This document shows, piece after piece, positions 44,067 through 54,593 of a stretch of DNA of 64,000 nt. Below the pieces are notes generated by a model. It did not search any database. It was not told where the DNA came from and was given only the letters and a program-made list of their open reading frames with translations. The first letter of the stretch is position 1, and every line of letters begins with the position of its first letter. The DNA is from Trifolium pratense. Lineage: Eukaryota > Streptophyta > Magnoliopsida > Fabales > Fabaceae. The position numbers and the translations under genes are program-made. The DNA lies in the NCBI RefSeq assembly GCF_020283565.1, contig NC_060060.1, positions 33,790,001 to 33,854,000 of the forward strand. The letters are read 5' to 3'.

Positions 44067-44954
44067 CTATGGAAATATATCTTGCTTAGTAATCAATTCC
44101 TTCAACTTACCTAACGCCCAATGATAATTGGCCGTCTTCTCAGATTCCATGTAAGCAAATCCAACAACAAATGTCATGTTAGTTGATGTTATGCCAGTAA
44201 TTTCAAGTAGTGGCTGTCTATATTTATTAGTTTTGTATGTGCAGTCCATAACCAAAACAATGGGAAACAAGTTCAACAACTTGATTGAATCTGGATGCGC
44301 CCAAAAAATATCACTCAAAACATCGGAGCCATCATCTTTTCTTCTATTCCAGCTGACATATTTTGCATCGTCTAACAACTGCAGCAAGTGTTGCAGCTCT
44401 GTTCTGGAGTCTCTTTCCTGTATTTGCATCATGTGTCTTTTCCTATATACAAGTGTGGCATCAACAACAGACTCTGGATTTTGATCTTTCAAATCTAAAA
44501 CAATGTGTCTTGGTGCTACTTTACGCTTTGTCAAATCTTGAACACGTTTGTTTTCATCAGCGGTTAAACATGCCTTGCGAGGATGACCATGATATTGGTC
44601 AGGTAGCCCGTGGTTGTGAACTCCATGAATAACCTGAACTTTCCATCCTGAACCATCTGTTGAAGGTGCAGATCTAATTTTAAATGGACAGTTACATTTT
44701 TTCGATGCAGTTGTCGTGAAACTTTGTGAAGAGTCATACTTTCCACCTTTATCACAACCTAAAACCAACTTGTCATTTCTACCTCTTATTCCGTTCTTTT
44801 TATCTGACCGAGTAATGATAATACTGACTTTGTTGGCATCTCCAACATCTCGAGCCCATGTGAGAACAGCATCCGGTGTAGCAAATTTTTGATCAGTTGT
44901 AAAAACATCTGTAGTATCTACTAATATTTGACTTGTATTGCCGATTTGAGCCAT
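44067..44954 (-). pseudogene. FAR1/MULE transposase, C-terminally truncated
   Basis: 295 residues from the ATG at 44954. The N-terminal half is a FAR1-type DNA-binding domain ('LVLGCDKGGKY', 'ASKKCNCPFKIR', 'VIHGVHNHGLP'), then 'VMDCTYKTNKYRQPLLEITG' with the first catalytic-type acid (D237) and 'YHWALGKLKELI'. The frame stops at 44067, before the second Asp, the Glu and the SWIM region, so catalysis is not expected. It diverges strongly from the FAR1-like protein at 1-1621. A retained DNA-binding half could still bind element ends. Confidence 0.85.
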
Positions 44955-45002
44955 ATCTGTTTAAAAAAAAATAAAGAAAAATAAAATTAATAAAACTGCT
45001 AT

Positions 45003-45405
45003 GCTATACCGAAACACTTTTAATGTACCGGAACACTTTTTACAACTTGTTCAACACACCGGAACACACATGTAATTACCGGAACACTTTTTGTATACCA
45101 GAACACTTTGTTGTATACCGGAACACTTTTTTGTATACCGGAATACTTTGAAAAGTGTTCCGGTAAACAACAAAACACGTTTATGTATACCGGAACGCTT
45201 TGTTGTATACCGGAACACCTTTTGTGTACCGGAACACTTTTATAAGTGTTCGGTATAGACACAACCGTTTCTGGAAAATTGTAATACCGGAACGATTTTG
45301 AAAAGTGTTCCGGTAATAAACTGGAAATTTAACAAATCGGAACACTTTGAAAAAGAGTTCCGGTAAATTCGACAAACCTGAAAAAAAAAACGTACCGGAA
45401 CACTG
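45003..45405. repeat. Array of about 17 TACCGGAACACTTT motifs inside the Mutator-like element
   Basis: About 13 copies in one direction and 4 in the other, spaced mostly 16-30 bp. Several pair as short hairpins (for example 45135-45163). Frames reading 'SVPVY' repeats through it are artefacts. Confidence 0.85.
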
Positions 45406-45640
45406 GGTGATGGGTGCAAACAGTCTACCAAAAAAGTTACAAACTAATAAAGTAAAAAAATAATAAAATATATTTAAATTTGATAAGGGTATAATGGGAA
45501 TATTAGAAAAAATGTTGGGGTAGATAGAAGATTGTTTGGGTAGAAAAAAAAATTTCGGAGCTTATTTATGCAATTGGTTACTATTAGGATTCTAAACACA
45601 AAGGCTGCTGTGCTGTGCTGTGCCGCCATTGGTGAATACA

Positions 45641-47062
45641 ATGTCTGGGCAGCAAATTTCCGCAGATAGGTTAAGCAGTTTACCGGACGATATCCTGATT
45701 CACATTCTCTCTTTTCTTCCCACCAAACAATCCATTATTGCATCCATTCTTTCTAAAAGATGGATTCATCTATGGCGTTCTGTTCCGGTTCTTAACTTCC
45801 TCGACACGAAAGTTAATAATCAACAAGATAATTATCGCTTCAACCAATTTATCAACACCAATTTCCTCTCGCCAGAAGCCTCTGCCGCCTCTGGTTCCAT
45901 CCACACTTTCTTCCTCGGCATTCATTACGATCACTCTAAACTTGACAAACATGATAGGCAAATTAGCCTTACCTATATCAACAATTGGATCAAACATGTA
46001 GTTGAATGTAACAATGTTCAATATCTCAGTCTACATCTTCCATTGAGTTATAGATTTGCTTCTACCATTATCAGTAGTACAACTCTAGTTGTTCTTAAGC
46101 TTCAAACTATCTATATGGATGAAGTTTCTCCTTCTTCTTCTAGATTTCCCTCACTCAAAACCTTACATTTGAATGATATCATCTTTAATAAATATTCAGA
46201 TTTTATGCTGTTTCTAGATGGATGTCCGGTTCTTGAAAATCTAGAAATATCTTTTATATACATCAAGTCTATTAATCAAAGTGATTTTGAACACTTTGAA
46301 AGCAGCTCAAGCTTAACAAAGTTGAACAAAGCATATATTGAAGGCTGCGGTTGCCACTTTCCGATGAAACTGCTTTCATATTTGAAGTTTCTTCACATAC
46401 AACTTTCAAAGGTTTGTTTGATTATATATTATGCATGCCAATGGAAAATGTTTGTAATTTTAATTTTGGGAAATTTTGCTATAATTTCTAATACTTTGTC
46501 TTTCTACGTCGATATAGGATATTTACACTACTGACGTATATGATTTTCCTACATTCCATAATTTGACACACTTGGTGCTCCAATGTGATTGGGATATAGT
46601 TGTACAAGTTCTCCAACACTGCCCTAAGCTTCAAAATTTTGAACTTTATCAGGTCTGTTAAATTTAAGAATCATATTTGATTTATGTTTTCTTCTCAGCA
46701 TACTTTTATGTATTGCTTTATCTCATATGTATTATGTATATTAACAGAACTTACTCGATTGCCGGAAAAATGATGAAGAAAATTGGGCAGATTCAGTTTC
46801 AGACTTTGTTCCAGATTGCCTTTCATTAAACCTTACGACTTGCACTATTCGGGACTTTGCATTTGCAGACCTACAGAGTCACATTATGTTAGCAGGATTT
46901 ATTTTAAAGAATGCAAGAGTTTTAGAAACCATGACAATCTGGTGCAGCAGGGAACTGTCCGAAATAGAAAGACAATTATCTGCATGTCCAAGGGCTTCTG
47001 CAACATGTCAACTTTATTTTTATTTTCAATTTATCGATGACATATATTATAAGGATATATAA
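45641..47062 (+). CDS. F-box/FBD/LRR protein (intact, 3 exons; second sub-lineage)
   Basis: Exons 45641-46411 (257 codons), 46518-46652 (45) and 46748-47062 (104 plus TAA), phase 0, give about 406 residues. F-box at residues ~10-46 ('DRLSSLPDDILIHILSFL', '[14 protein letters not shown]'), LRRs ('TTLVVLKLQTIYMDEV', 'FPSLKTLHLNDIIF', 'GCPVLENLEISF'), exon-2 LRR ('[18 protein letters not shown]') and FBD ('ENWADSVSDFVPDCLSLNL', 'GFILKNARVLETMTIW', 'ASATCQLYF'). The tail is about 12 residues longer than in relatives ('FQFIDDIYYKDI'). The promoter is squeezed: a Mutator-like element ends 84 bp upstream of the ATG, so transcription may start in or near its terminal repeat. Confidence 0.92.
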
Positions 47063-48001
47063 GTAGTAGCAGTTTCTTAATGACTGTTGTTTCATTAGCT
47101 TCTATTTAACTGATTTAGTTTGAACTTGTCATTGGGGAAAAACTTTGTTGATTAAAATTGTTAACAACTACACTAAGCACAAGATATGTAAAAAGTATAT
47201 AAAAAAGCAATACAAAGAGTCATAACAAGATCAATACACTGAAGATATATAAAAGACCAATGCAGCAAAATCGATCAATCCCGAAAACAGCCAACATTGT
47301 TGATAGTGAAGGAATAAGACAGTTGCTTGTGTAACAAGCCAACTGTCAAGTAGTGTTAGTTAGTTACTTAGTTTCACATGTCGTTACGCAGGTGCATAGC
47401 ATTATTAACTATATTGGATGGAAGCCTCCAGATGTCGGATGGACGAAGTTAAATACCGATGGTGCTTATAAAGATATGAGAATACCCGGGTGTGGTGGCT
47501 TATTGCGTGATAACCATAGGGAATGGATTGGTGGTTTCTCAAAATTCCTTGGCACATGTAGTGAGTTATGTGGCTGAACTATGGGGTGTGGTGGAAGGTT
47601 TGAAGTATGTATGAAGGATGGGATTTCGTCAAGTGGAGCTTAATGTTGATTCGGTTGCGGTTGTCCAAGTTATTAGGGAAGGAAGAACTCATAGTGCTAT
47701 GGGATATTCTTTGGTGAAGAAAATTCAAGTATTATGTCATTAGCTTGGAAAATTTCACACTCTTATAGAGAAACTAATAAGTGTGCGGATGTTTTGGTTG
47801 GTATCACTTTTTTATGAGATTGTCCTGATCAAATTAAGGACTTAATTGTAGATGATATGATGGGGATTACTGCCCCTAGTTTAATCTACCCTCATTATAA
47901 TAATAAAATAAAAAAATACAAACAGTTTTCCAACAACTGTTACCAAGATTTTATTTATTTATTTATTTATTGTACAAACAAAGGTGTTTTTTCTAGGCAA
48001 A
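47063..48001. other. 3' flank with a retroelement RNase H relic
   Basis: Apart from the relic at 47394-47900, no coding sequence. Confidence 0.5.
47394..47900 (+). mobile_element. LINE 3' end: RNase H-like domain relic
   Basis: 'IGWKPPDVGWTKLNTDGAYK' and 'GCGGLLRDNHREWIGGF' are the start of a plant non-LTR-type RNase H (RVT_3) domain; 'AELWGVVEGLKYV' and 'VELNVDSVAVVQVI' continue it after a frame shift near 47565, with further stops. The end near 47900 ('AATAATAAAATAAAAAAAT') may be the degenerate poly(A) tail, giving a 5'-truncated insertion. Confidence 0.75.
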
Positions 48002-48395
48002 TTTTATGGTACATGTGATAATTCTTAATGTACCGGTACATCAGGTAATTAAATTAATTTGTAAATGAATATTTTTTAAAGGAAATCATTTTTCTTATCA
48101 TTAAAATGATTATAGTAACTAAATATTATTCATCAAAATTGTCAAAAATATTAAATTTGATATTTTTTGAATTTTTATTCATCATTATAGTCAATATTGA
48201 ATTTTTTTTTCTAAGAAATTAGAAAAATTAGTATCATGCTTATAAACAATATATTGTGTTTTTTCTTGTGATATTATTATTTTTAAAATATAATAATCGG
48301 TTAATAGTTTTTTAATTCATAAAAATAATCGTTAATTTATCAATTTACTGACTTGATGTACCGGTACATTCAAATTATTTGAATGTACCGTAGAA
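48002..48395. mobile_element. Non-autonomous element with 'TATGGTACAT' ends and internal TGTACCGGTACA palindromes
   Basis: The left 'TTTTATGGTACAT', then 'AATGTACCGGTACATCA', is mirrored on the right by 'TGATGTACCGGTACATT' then 'AATGTACCGTAGAA'. The middle is A/T only. No target duplication was found. The ends match the block at 2430-2488 next to the FAR1-like gene. Confidence 0.75.
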
Positions 48396-48796
48396 GCTCC
48401 CGTTTTTTCTATTCAAATTTTAATATATTTAATAATTAAGTTGAAAATTCAAAATATAAATAAATTTCACAATAATATTTAGTATAAAAAAATGTATTAT
48501 TATTTTGAATGGACAAAAAACTTTGATTATATTTTTTGAGATATATTTTTTGGGGTAAATTTTGAAAAAGAAAAAAAAAAAGCGACATAAACTCTAGATT
48601 TGAAATTATTTTATTAGATCACAAAAAAAAATGATACTCAAAGAAGGGTTTATGGCTAGCACTGTTGTTGATGATGATGCCGTGAGTGTTTCTTATCGGT
48701 CTTATCTCGGTTTTTTTTTTTTTTACGAAAAAGATGTCTTATCTCGTTGTAGTTTCTTTTTTCGGGCTTAATCCCCTTTGTTAATTATTTAAAAAA
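48396..48796. other. AT-rich spacer
   Basis: No genes; contains the micro-insertion at 48710-48735. Confidence 0.45.
48710..48735 (-). mobile_element. Poly(A) micro-insertion (minus) with 11-bp target duplication
   Basis: A T-tract plus 'ACGAAAAAGAT' between perfect copies of 'GTCTTATCTCG' (48699-48709 and 48736-48746). Confidence 0.75.
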
Positions 48797-49981
48797 GGGT
48801 AAATGATCATTTACCCCCCTGCAAAATAAGGAAATTTTCATTTACCCCCTTGCACAGATTTTTTTTCTGTTTACCCCCCTGCAAAAAATAGATTCTCTCA
48901 TTTCGCCCCCTGGGTGTACAGTAGGACAAGTGACTGTGCAAATTTGCTGACGTGGCTGGTACACATGGAAAAAAATCATTTATATTTATTTTTAAAATCC
49001 ACGTCAGATAATTTTTTTTTCAAAAAAAAAAAAAAAATTTCATACAAAATTTAAAAAACGAATTTTGTTTTTTTTTTCTTTCAAAATTTTTAAAAAAATT
49101 TCCTAGAAATAACTTTTTTTTTTCGTACAAAATTATTGAGTTTTTTTTTTCCTAAAATAAAATAAAAAACGAATTTTCTTATTTTACTCCAAAAATAAAG
49201 ATTTATTTTCAAATCTTTTTGAATTAAAAAAAAAAACAGAATCTTCGCCGTAATCGTTTGCTTCCACCGTCATGATTGTATTTGTCGTCGTCTTCTTCAA
49301 TCGCCGAAATCATCTTCTACTTCATTATTGTCTTCTGCTTCTTTATATTTTTCTAGTTTTAAGGCAAATGGTTTTGATAGAAGGGGAAAACACCAATAAA
49401 ACTTGTTTTTCTATTTTATATTTTTTTTAAAAATCTTTTTCTATTTTTTTTAATTCAAAAAGAATAACAAAAAATAAAGTTTTGTTTTTAAAAAATAAAG
49501 ATTATGTTTTTTTTAATTCAAAAAGTTTGAAAATAAATCTTTAAAATTTTTATTTCGGAGTAAATCTTTATTTTGGGAGAAAAATAAGAAAATTCATTTT
49601 TTTTTTATTTTGGGAGGAAATTTTTTTTTTTGTTGGAAATTTTTTTAAAATCATTTGTATGAAAAAAAAATTAATTTTTTTTGTAGGAATTTTTTTAAAA
49701 AATTTTGGGGAAAAAAAACAGAATTTTTTTTATTTTGTAGGAAATTTATTTTTTTTTAAAAAAATATTATCTGACGTGGAATTTAAAAAATAAATAAAAA
49801 TAATTTTTTCCACATGTACAAGCCACGTCAACAGGTTTGCATAGTCACTTGTCCTGCTGTACACCCAGGGGGTGAAATGAGGGAATCTATTTTTTGCAAG
49901 GGGGTAAACAGAAAAAAAATCTGTGCAGGGGGGTAAACGAAAATTTGCTTATTTTGCAGGGGGGTAAATGATCATTTACCC
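48797..49981. mobile_element. Mutator-type element with long terminal inverted repeats, 1185 bp
   Basis: Terminal repeats of about 225 bp per side: each starts with the 20-bp palindrome 'GGGTAAATGATCATTTACCC', continues with blocks of the 'TTTACCCCCCTGCA' type, and reaches the 'CCACGTCAGATAAT' block. The flanks carry a perfect 9-bp duplication 'TTTAAAAAA' (48788-48796 and 49982-49990), although this is low-complexity sequence. The interior is A/T homopolymer-rich except for about 49255-49375, which is more complex and may be captured genomic sequence. No transposase. Confidence 0.9.
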
Positions 49982-50197
49982 TTTAAAAAAAAGAACTATT
50001 TAATACAGTTTTTAGAAACTACAACATAAAAAAAGGTCACATGATATACGCATAGAGAGTTTGATTGGATTTCACTCACAAATTAACAAAGTTTTACACA
50101 ATATAAATACTAACCATGAACCCTTGTTTTTTTTACTAAACCACAAACCCTTATTTGGTCTTCATTGACACTGTGAAAAACGGCACATACAAATAGA

Positions 50198-52756
50198 ATG
50201 TCTGAAGAAGACATCATCTCAACAGAAGAGGCAATAGATAGGATCAGTAGTTTACCAGAAGACACCCTCCTTTGTCACATTTCCCACCAAACAAGCCTTT
50301 ACTACAACCATTCTTTCAAAGAGATGGACTCATCATCTATGGCGTTTTGTTCCTGTTCTTGACTTCACCAACACGAAACCGAAAAACCTACCAGACTATT
50401 ATAGCTTCAACAAATTTGAAAATAGCAGATATTACTGCCTGTTGTTGCCCTTTTTCGATGAAAATCGCGCTATTAAATTTGGAATTTCTACGCATACAAC
50501 TTTTCAACTATGAGGTTTGTTTGATTATTATGAATATGATGATGAATGAGAATGAACAATCTGATACATTTGTATTTTTAATTTTGGTGAATTTTACATG
50601 TCTCAGTTTCCATGCTTGTGAGGGGAAAGAGGGAGATGAGAGATGTCATTTTTTTTGTCCCAGAATGTGATGTTCAAATAGTATATCTCTAATTTTCTAT
50701 ATTAATTTTTGTCTTTTTTGTAGGATATGTATCCCTCTTATGACTTACCTACATTCCTATACTAATTTTGTCTTTTCTTAACATATTTTTATTTCATATT
50801 ATTTTATTCTATTTTATTTGTATTATGAACAGAAGTTACAATGCTAACGGAATGTTGAGTTCATTAAAGAAGATGATCAAGAAAATTGGGCAGATGCGGC
50901 ACTCCACACGGTTGATTTTATGGAATCCCATGATTTCGTCGAGCCTGACATACTCAAAAGTATTGTAGAACATGTTGTTTCACGTAATGAACGTATTTCT
51001 ATCACTTGTGATATTCAACAATTTCCTTCTTGCTTTTTTTTTTTTCATCTCAAACTTTAACTTCGAGTCGCTTGACCTTTCCATTCAGCATAGTATTCAA
51101 CATAGGATGAAATCCCAGTTTTTTGAATTTGTCCGCATTAACTAGATTGTCTCTAAAAAAAACTTCTACTTTTACTCGAGTGATGATGATGATGATGATG
51201 GTACCCTTTTCAGTCTTGAACAAGTTGGATACTTTGATCATTGAACATTGTAGAGTTTTAACTCCACAAATTCTATGTATATCAAGTACAACGCTTGTCA
51301 ATTTAACTATGCATGGATATCGGTACAATTACAAATTTAAGTTATCTACTCCGAGTCTTTGTAACTTTGTTTTTAGTGGCGGTCCAAATCAAAAACTATG
51401 TGCGAGTCATTCTTATTCTATTAAGCACTTATACATTGATGTAACTGATACCAGATATGATGTCAAAAAGGATACTATATTCCTACTCGGTTGGCTCCAT
51501 CCTTTTTGATTTGATATTATCAAGCTCATGGAGCCAAACTGAGAAGGAATTTAGCATTTTTTTTTTACATCATTTCTGGTATCAATTATAAGTGCTTAAT
51601 AGAATAAGAATGACTCATACATAATTTTTGATTTGGACCGCCACTTCAAGCAAAGTTACAAAGACTCGGAGTAGATAACTTAAATTTGTAATTGTACTGA
51701 TATCCATGCATAGTTAAATTGACAAGGGTTGTACTTGATATACATAGAATTTGTGGAGTTAGAACTCTACAATGTTCAATGATCAAAGTATCCAACTTGT
51801 TCAAGACTGAAAAGGGTTCGGTTCGCCATCATCATCATCACTCGAGTAAAAGTAGAAGTTTTTTTTAGAGACAATCTAGTTAATGCGGGCAAATTCAAAG
51901 AACTAGGAAATAATATTTTCATCCTCTGTTAAATACTATGGTGAATGGAAAGGTCAAGCAACGTTAAAGTTTTAGATGAAAAAAAAAAGGAAATTGTTGA
52001 ATATCACAAGTGATATAAATTGATGAAAAAAAAGAAAGCTGAATATAGCATATATTAACGGCCGACATTACCCGTTTCCGATGAAAGTGCTTTCAAATTT
52101 GGAGTTTCTTCACATACAACTATGAAGGTTGTTTGATTATTATGCATATGATGATGCGTGCCAATGGAAAATGTTTGTAATTTTAATAATTTTTGGGAAT
52201 TTTGCTATAATTTCTAATACTTTGTCTTTCCACATGATATAGGGCAATTACACTACTCATGTATATGATTTTCCTACATTCCTTAATTTGACACATTTGG
52301 TGCTCTACTGTGATTGGGATATAGTAGTTTGTACAAGTTCTCCAACACTGTCCTAAGCTTCAAAATCTTGAACTTTATCAGGTCTCTTAAATTTAAGAAT
52401 CATATTTGATTTATCTTTTCTCAGCATACTTTTATGTATTATTTTATCTCATATGTATTATTAACAGAACTTACTCGATCGCCACACTTACACGAAAGAT
52501 GATAACGAAAATTGGGCAGATCCAGACTTTGTTCCACATTGCCTTTCATTAAACCTTACGACTTGCGCTATTGGGGACTTTGCATTTGCAGGCTTACAAA
52601 TGTCACATTATGTTAGCAAGATTTATTTTGAAGAATGCAAGAGTTTTAAAAACCATGACAATCTGGTGCAACTGGGGACGGTCTGAAATAAAAAGACAAT
52701 TATTTTCGTGTCGAAGGGCTTCTACAACTACAACATGTCAACTTTCAATTTATTGA
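50198..52756 (+). pseudogene. Rearranged F-box/FBD pseudogene pair with an LRR inverted repeat inside
   Basis: An ATG at 50198 opens an F-box start ('DRISSLPEDTLLCHI'), but an 11-bp deletion at about 50279 shifts the frame and most of the LRR exon is missing: F-box sequence at about 50400 joins directly to the exon-1 end at about 50430-50514. Exon 2 survives only as 50724-50760. A third-exon start ('EDDQENWADA', about 50870) runs into a different F-box/LRR-type sequence ('VDFMESHDFVEPDILKSIVE', 'HVVSRNERISITCDIQQFP') and then into the inverted repeat (50993-52020). A second set of remnants follows: exon-1 end (52055-52130), exon 2 (52253-52381, frame-shifted by a small insertion) and FBD exon (52468-52756, +1 shift near 52602). 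No product of normal length is possible. Confidence 0.88.
50993..52020. repeat. ~500-bp inverted repeat with ~27-bp loop, derived from an F-box/LRR gene
   Basis: Left arm about 50993-51500, loop 51501-51527, right arm about 51528-52020. The arms match over nearly their whole length with scattered substitutions and small indels (visibly above 90 percent; not computed). The left arm reads 'LDTLIIEHCRVLTPQILCIS', 'STTLVNLTMHGYRYNYKF' and 'SIKHLYIDVTDTRYD', i.e. the RNI/LRR region of a separate F-box/LRR subfamily not otherwise found in this window. A transcript crossing it would fold into a long hairpin. Confidence 0.93.
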
Positions 52757-53466
52757 TAACATATATGATAAAGTAGTAGTAGTATTTTTTATTCTGTCTT
52801 TTGTTTTATTTGCTTCTACCACACAAACAATTGTTGGATTTGGTGGTTTGATGAACTATGTGCTGTTGCTATGAAGCTGGTCATCATATACTTTCACTCT
52901 ATGTCTTATTGATTTATGATATGAATGGTTGATTTTAACTAGTTTTGAACAATTGTGTTTGATTTTAATTTGTCGGTCTAATCCTTGTTTGTCGGTCTAA
53001 TCTACTTGAACTCAATCTTATGAGGAAGATTGTTAAGTTACCAGATGGTTAGGATTAGAATATCAAATCTGTTAGGTATTGAAATCAAGTGATTAATGAG
53101 TCGTCATCATCTACCATTAGCTTCTGCGAACCATATTTGCAATAGTGTTTACAATGTACTATGTCAGTAATCTTTGGTTAGCGATGCCATTCTTTGATTT
53201 GTCACATTATAATTTTCCTCACTTTCAATATTCTTTGTTATATACTGTAATATAATTGGATTATTGGGTGTTATTTTAATTATTTTAGTATCATATAACT
53301 GATTATCAGTATACATGTTGTATGATTTGTTGTGGGTGAAGTGAAAAAAATATAGAATATATATTAAGAACTCAAATATCGGTCGAGAATAATGTCTAAA
53401 TATTTTTTTTTACGATTTTATATTTAAATATAATTTAAATTTATATTTAAAATAAGAGGGTTTAAG
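52757..53466. other. Spacer
   Basis: Non-coding. About 52975-53065 ('TTTGTCGGTCTAATC', 'TAGGATTAGAATA.TCAAATCTGTT') is repeated at about 54807-54890 in the promoter of the next gene. Confidence 0.5.
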
Positions 53467-53702
53467 ATTTATACTCCAGTAGGTGTCAAACTTTAATTTG
53501 ACACTAAATCTCATCCATTCATTTTATATTTAATCTAACGGCCTAAAATAATCACTAAAATATATTGCAATAAATATTTAGTGATTTTGTCTCACAATCT
53601 TTCTTTAAATAGCATATTGTTTTCTATATTTGTCCATGACCAAAAAAGAAAAATGGTTACAGAGCTTGGTGTCAAATTAAAGTTTGACACCTTGGTATAA
53701 AT
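53467..53702. mobile_element. MITE with 'GGTGTCAAACTTTAATTTGACAC' ends
   Basis: About 36-bp inverted ends, each containing the inner palindrome 'TGTCAAACTTTAATTTGACA'. It abuts the next element without spacer. Confidence 0.75.
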
Positions 53703-54593
53703 TAGAGCTGTAAAAAATGGTCGGGCTATCGGGCCGACCCATTAGCCCTATCCTTTTACACGGGCCGAGCTTCATAAAAAGGAGGGCGAGCCTTATCGGG
53801 CCGGACCTTATCGGGCCAGGCTTTTCCATGGGCCGTCATGGGCCGACCCACAGGCTTTTGGGTCGGCCCCTTAAAGAATTTAAAAAATTATTTTAAAAAA
53901 TTTTATAATTTTTTTATTGTTATATTTTGGTCCTATTTTTATGCATAAATTCATATATTATTTTTTTTATTTTTTTTGTTGTTTTATTGTTACTATTTGT
54001 GTTTTGTTCCTATCTATAATCTGTTTTATTCCTATTTTTAAGCATATCATTTTATTTTTTTTGTGCAATTACAACGAAAAATATAAAACTTGGAATATGG
54101 TTATTTTAAGCCTATCACCTTTTTATTGTATTTATTTTATATTCTTTCTATATTTTTGTTTTTTTTTTACTTAAATTACAATGGATGAATGAAATATATA
54201 AAACTTGAAATTTTTTTTGTAGTAATAATAATAATATGACAAAAAACTTATTGGATTAGAATGAGATTATTTGTTAGAGATTTGTTTGTTTGTTTGATGA
54301 GGATAAAGAGGAAGATATTGTTGTTTGGGAGATTATGTGAGAAGATATAGGGATACAAATTACCTTCTTGAAGATTTAGTTGAGAAATATAACATAAATT
54401 TAGTAGAATATGTTTTTTTTCAAAAAAAAAAATATTATGAAAATTAGTGGGCCGGTCCATCGGGCCATGTAGGCTTTTGTTTATCGGGCCAGACCATGAA
54501 GTTAACGTGCCGGGTTGGGTCAGCCCCCTTTATTTGACCGGGCCTCTCAAGGCTGGGCCAGGCCGGACCGGACCGGCCTCTTTGACAGCTCTA
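53703..54593. mobile_element. hAT-like non-autonomous element with GGGCC motif arrays, ~890 bp
   Basis: Ends 'TAGAGCTGTAAAAAATGG' and 'TTTGACAGCTCTA'. Subterminal zones (53718-53880 and 54445-54585) are packed with TCGGGCCGACCC/GGGCCGG-type motifs in both orientations, while the middle is AT-rich. No clean target duplication. GC-rich frames crossing it are not genes. Confidence 0.75.

Larger units (their letters stand above)
43885..45556. mobile_element. Mutator-like element, 1672 bp, carrying a truncated FAR1-type transposase
   Basis: Terminal inverted repeats of about 44 bp (inner parts 'TTCTACCCCAACAATCTTCC' and its near-complement) are flanked by the 9-bp duplication 'GGAGCTCAT' (43876-43884) and 'GGAGCTTAT' (45557-45565), one mismatch. 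Inside are a 295-codon transposase 5' part (44067-44954, minus) and an array of TACCGGAACACTTT motifs (45003-45405). Between the left end and the ORF, bases 43949-43985 repeat 44209-44245 (transposase 'TYKTNKYRQPL' codons), showing internal rearrangement. The right end lies only 84 bp before the ATG of the F-box gene at 45641. Confidence 0.93.

Noticed and set aside
44985..45415. Possible CRISPR-like array of spaced repeats
   Set aside because: Repeats are degenerate, occur in both orientations with irregular spacing, and lie in a eukaryotic transposon.
45020..45431. Open frames on the minus strand with repeated 'SVPVY' peptides
   Set aside because: They are translations of the TACCGGAACACTTT motif array inside a transposon, with no homology and in mutually overlapping frames.
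45620..45640. Start of the F-box gene at 45620
   Set aside because: That codon is GTG; the first ATG in frame is 45641, at a position matching its relatives.
47993..48404. Target-site duplication for the element at 48002-48395
   Set aside because: The flanking 9-mers (CTAGGCAAA and GCTCCCGTT) do not match, so none is claimed.
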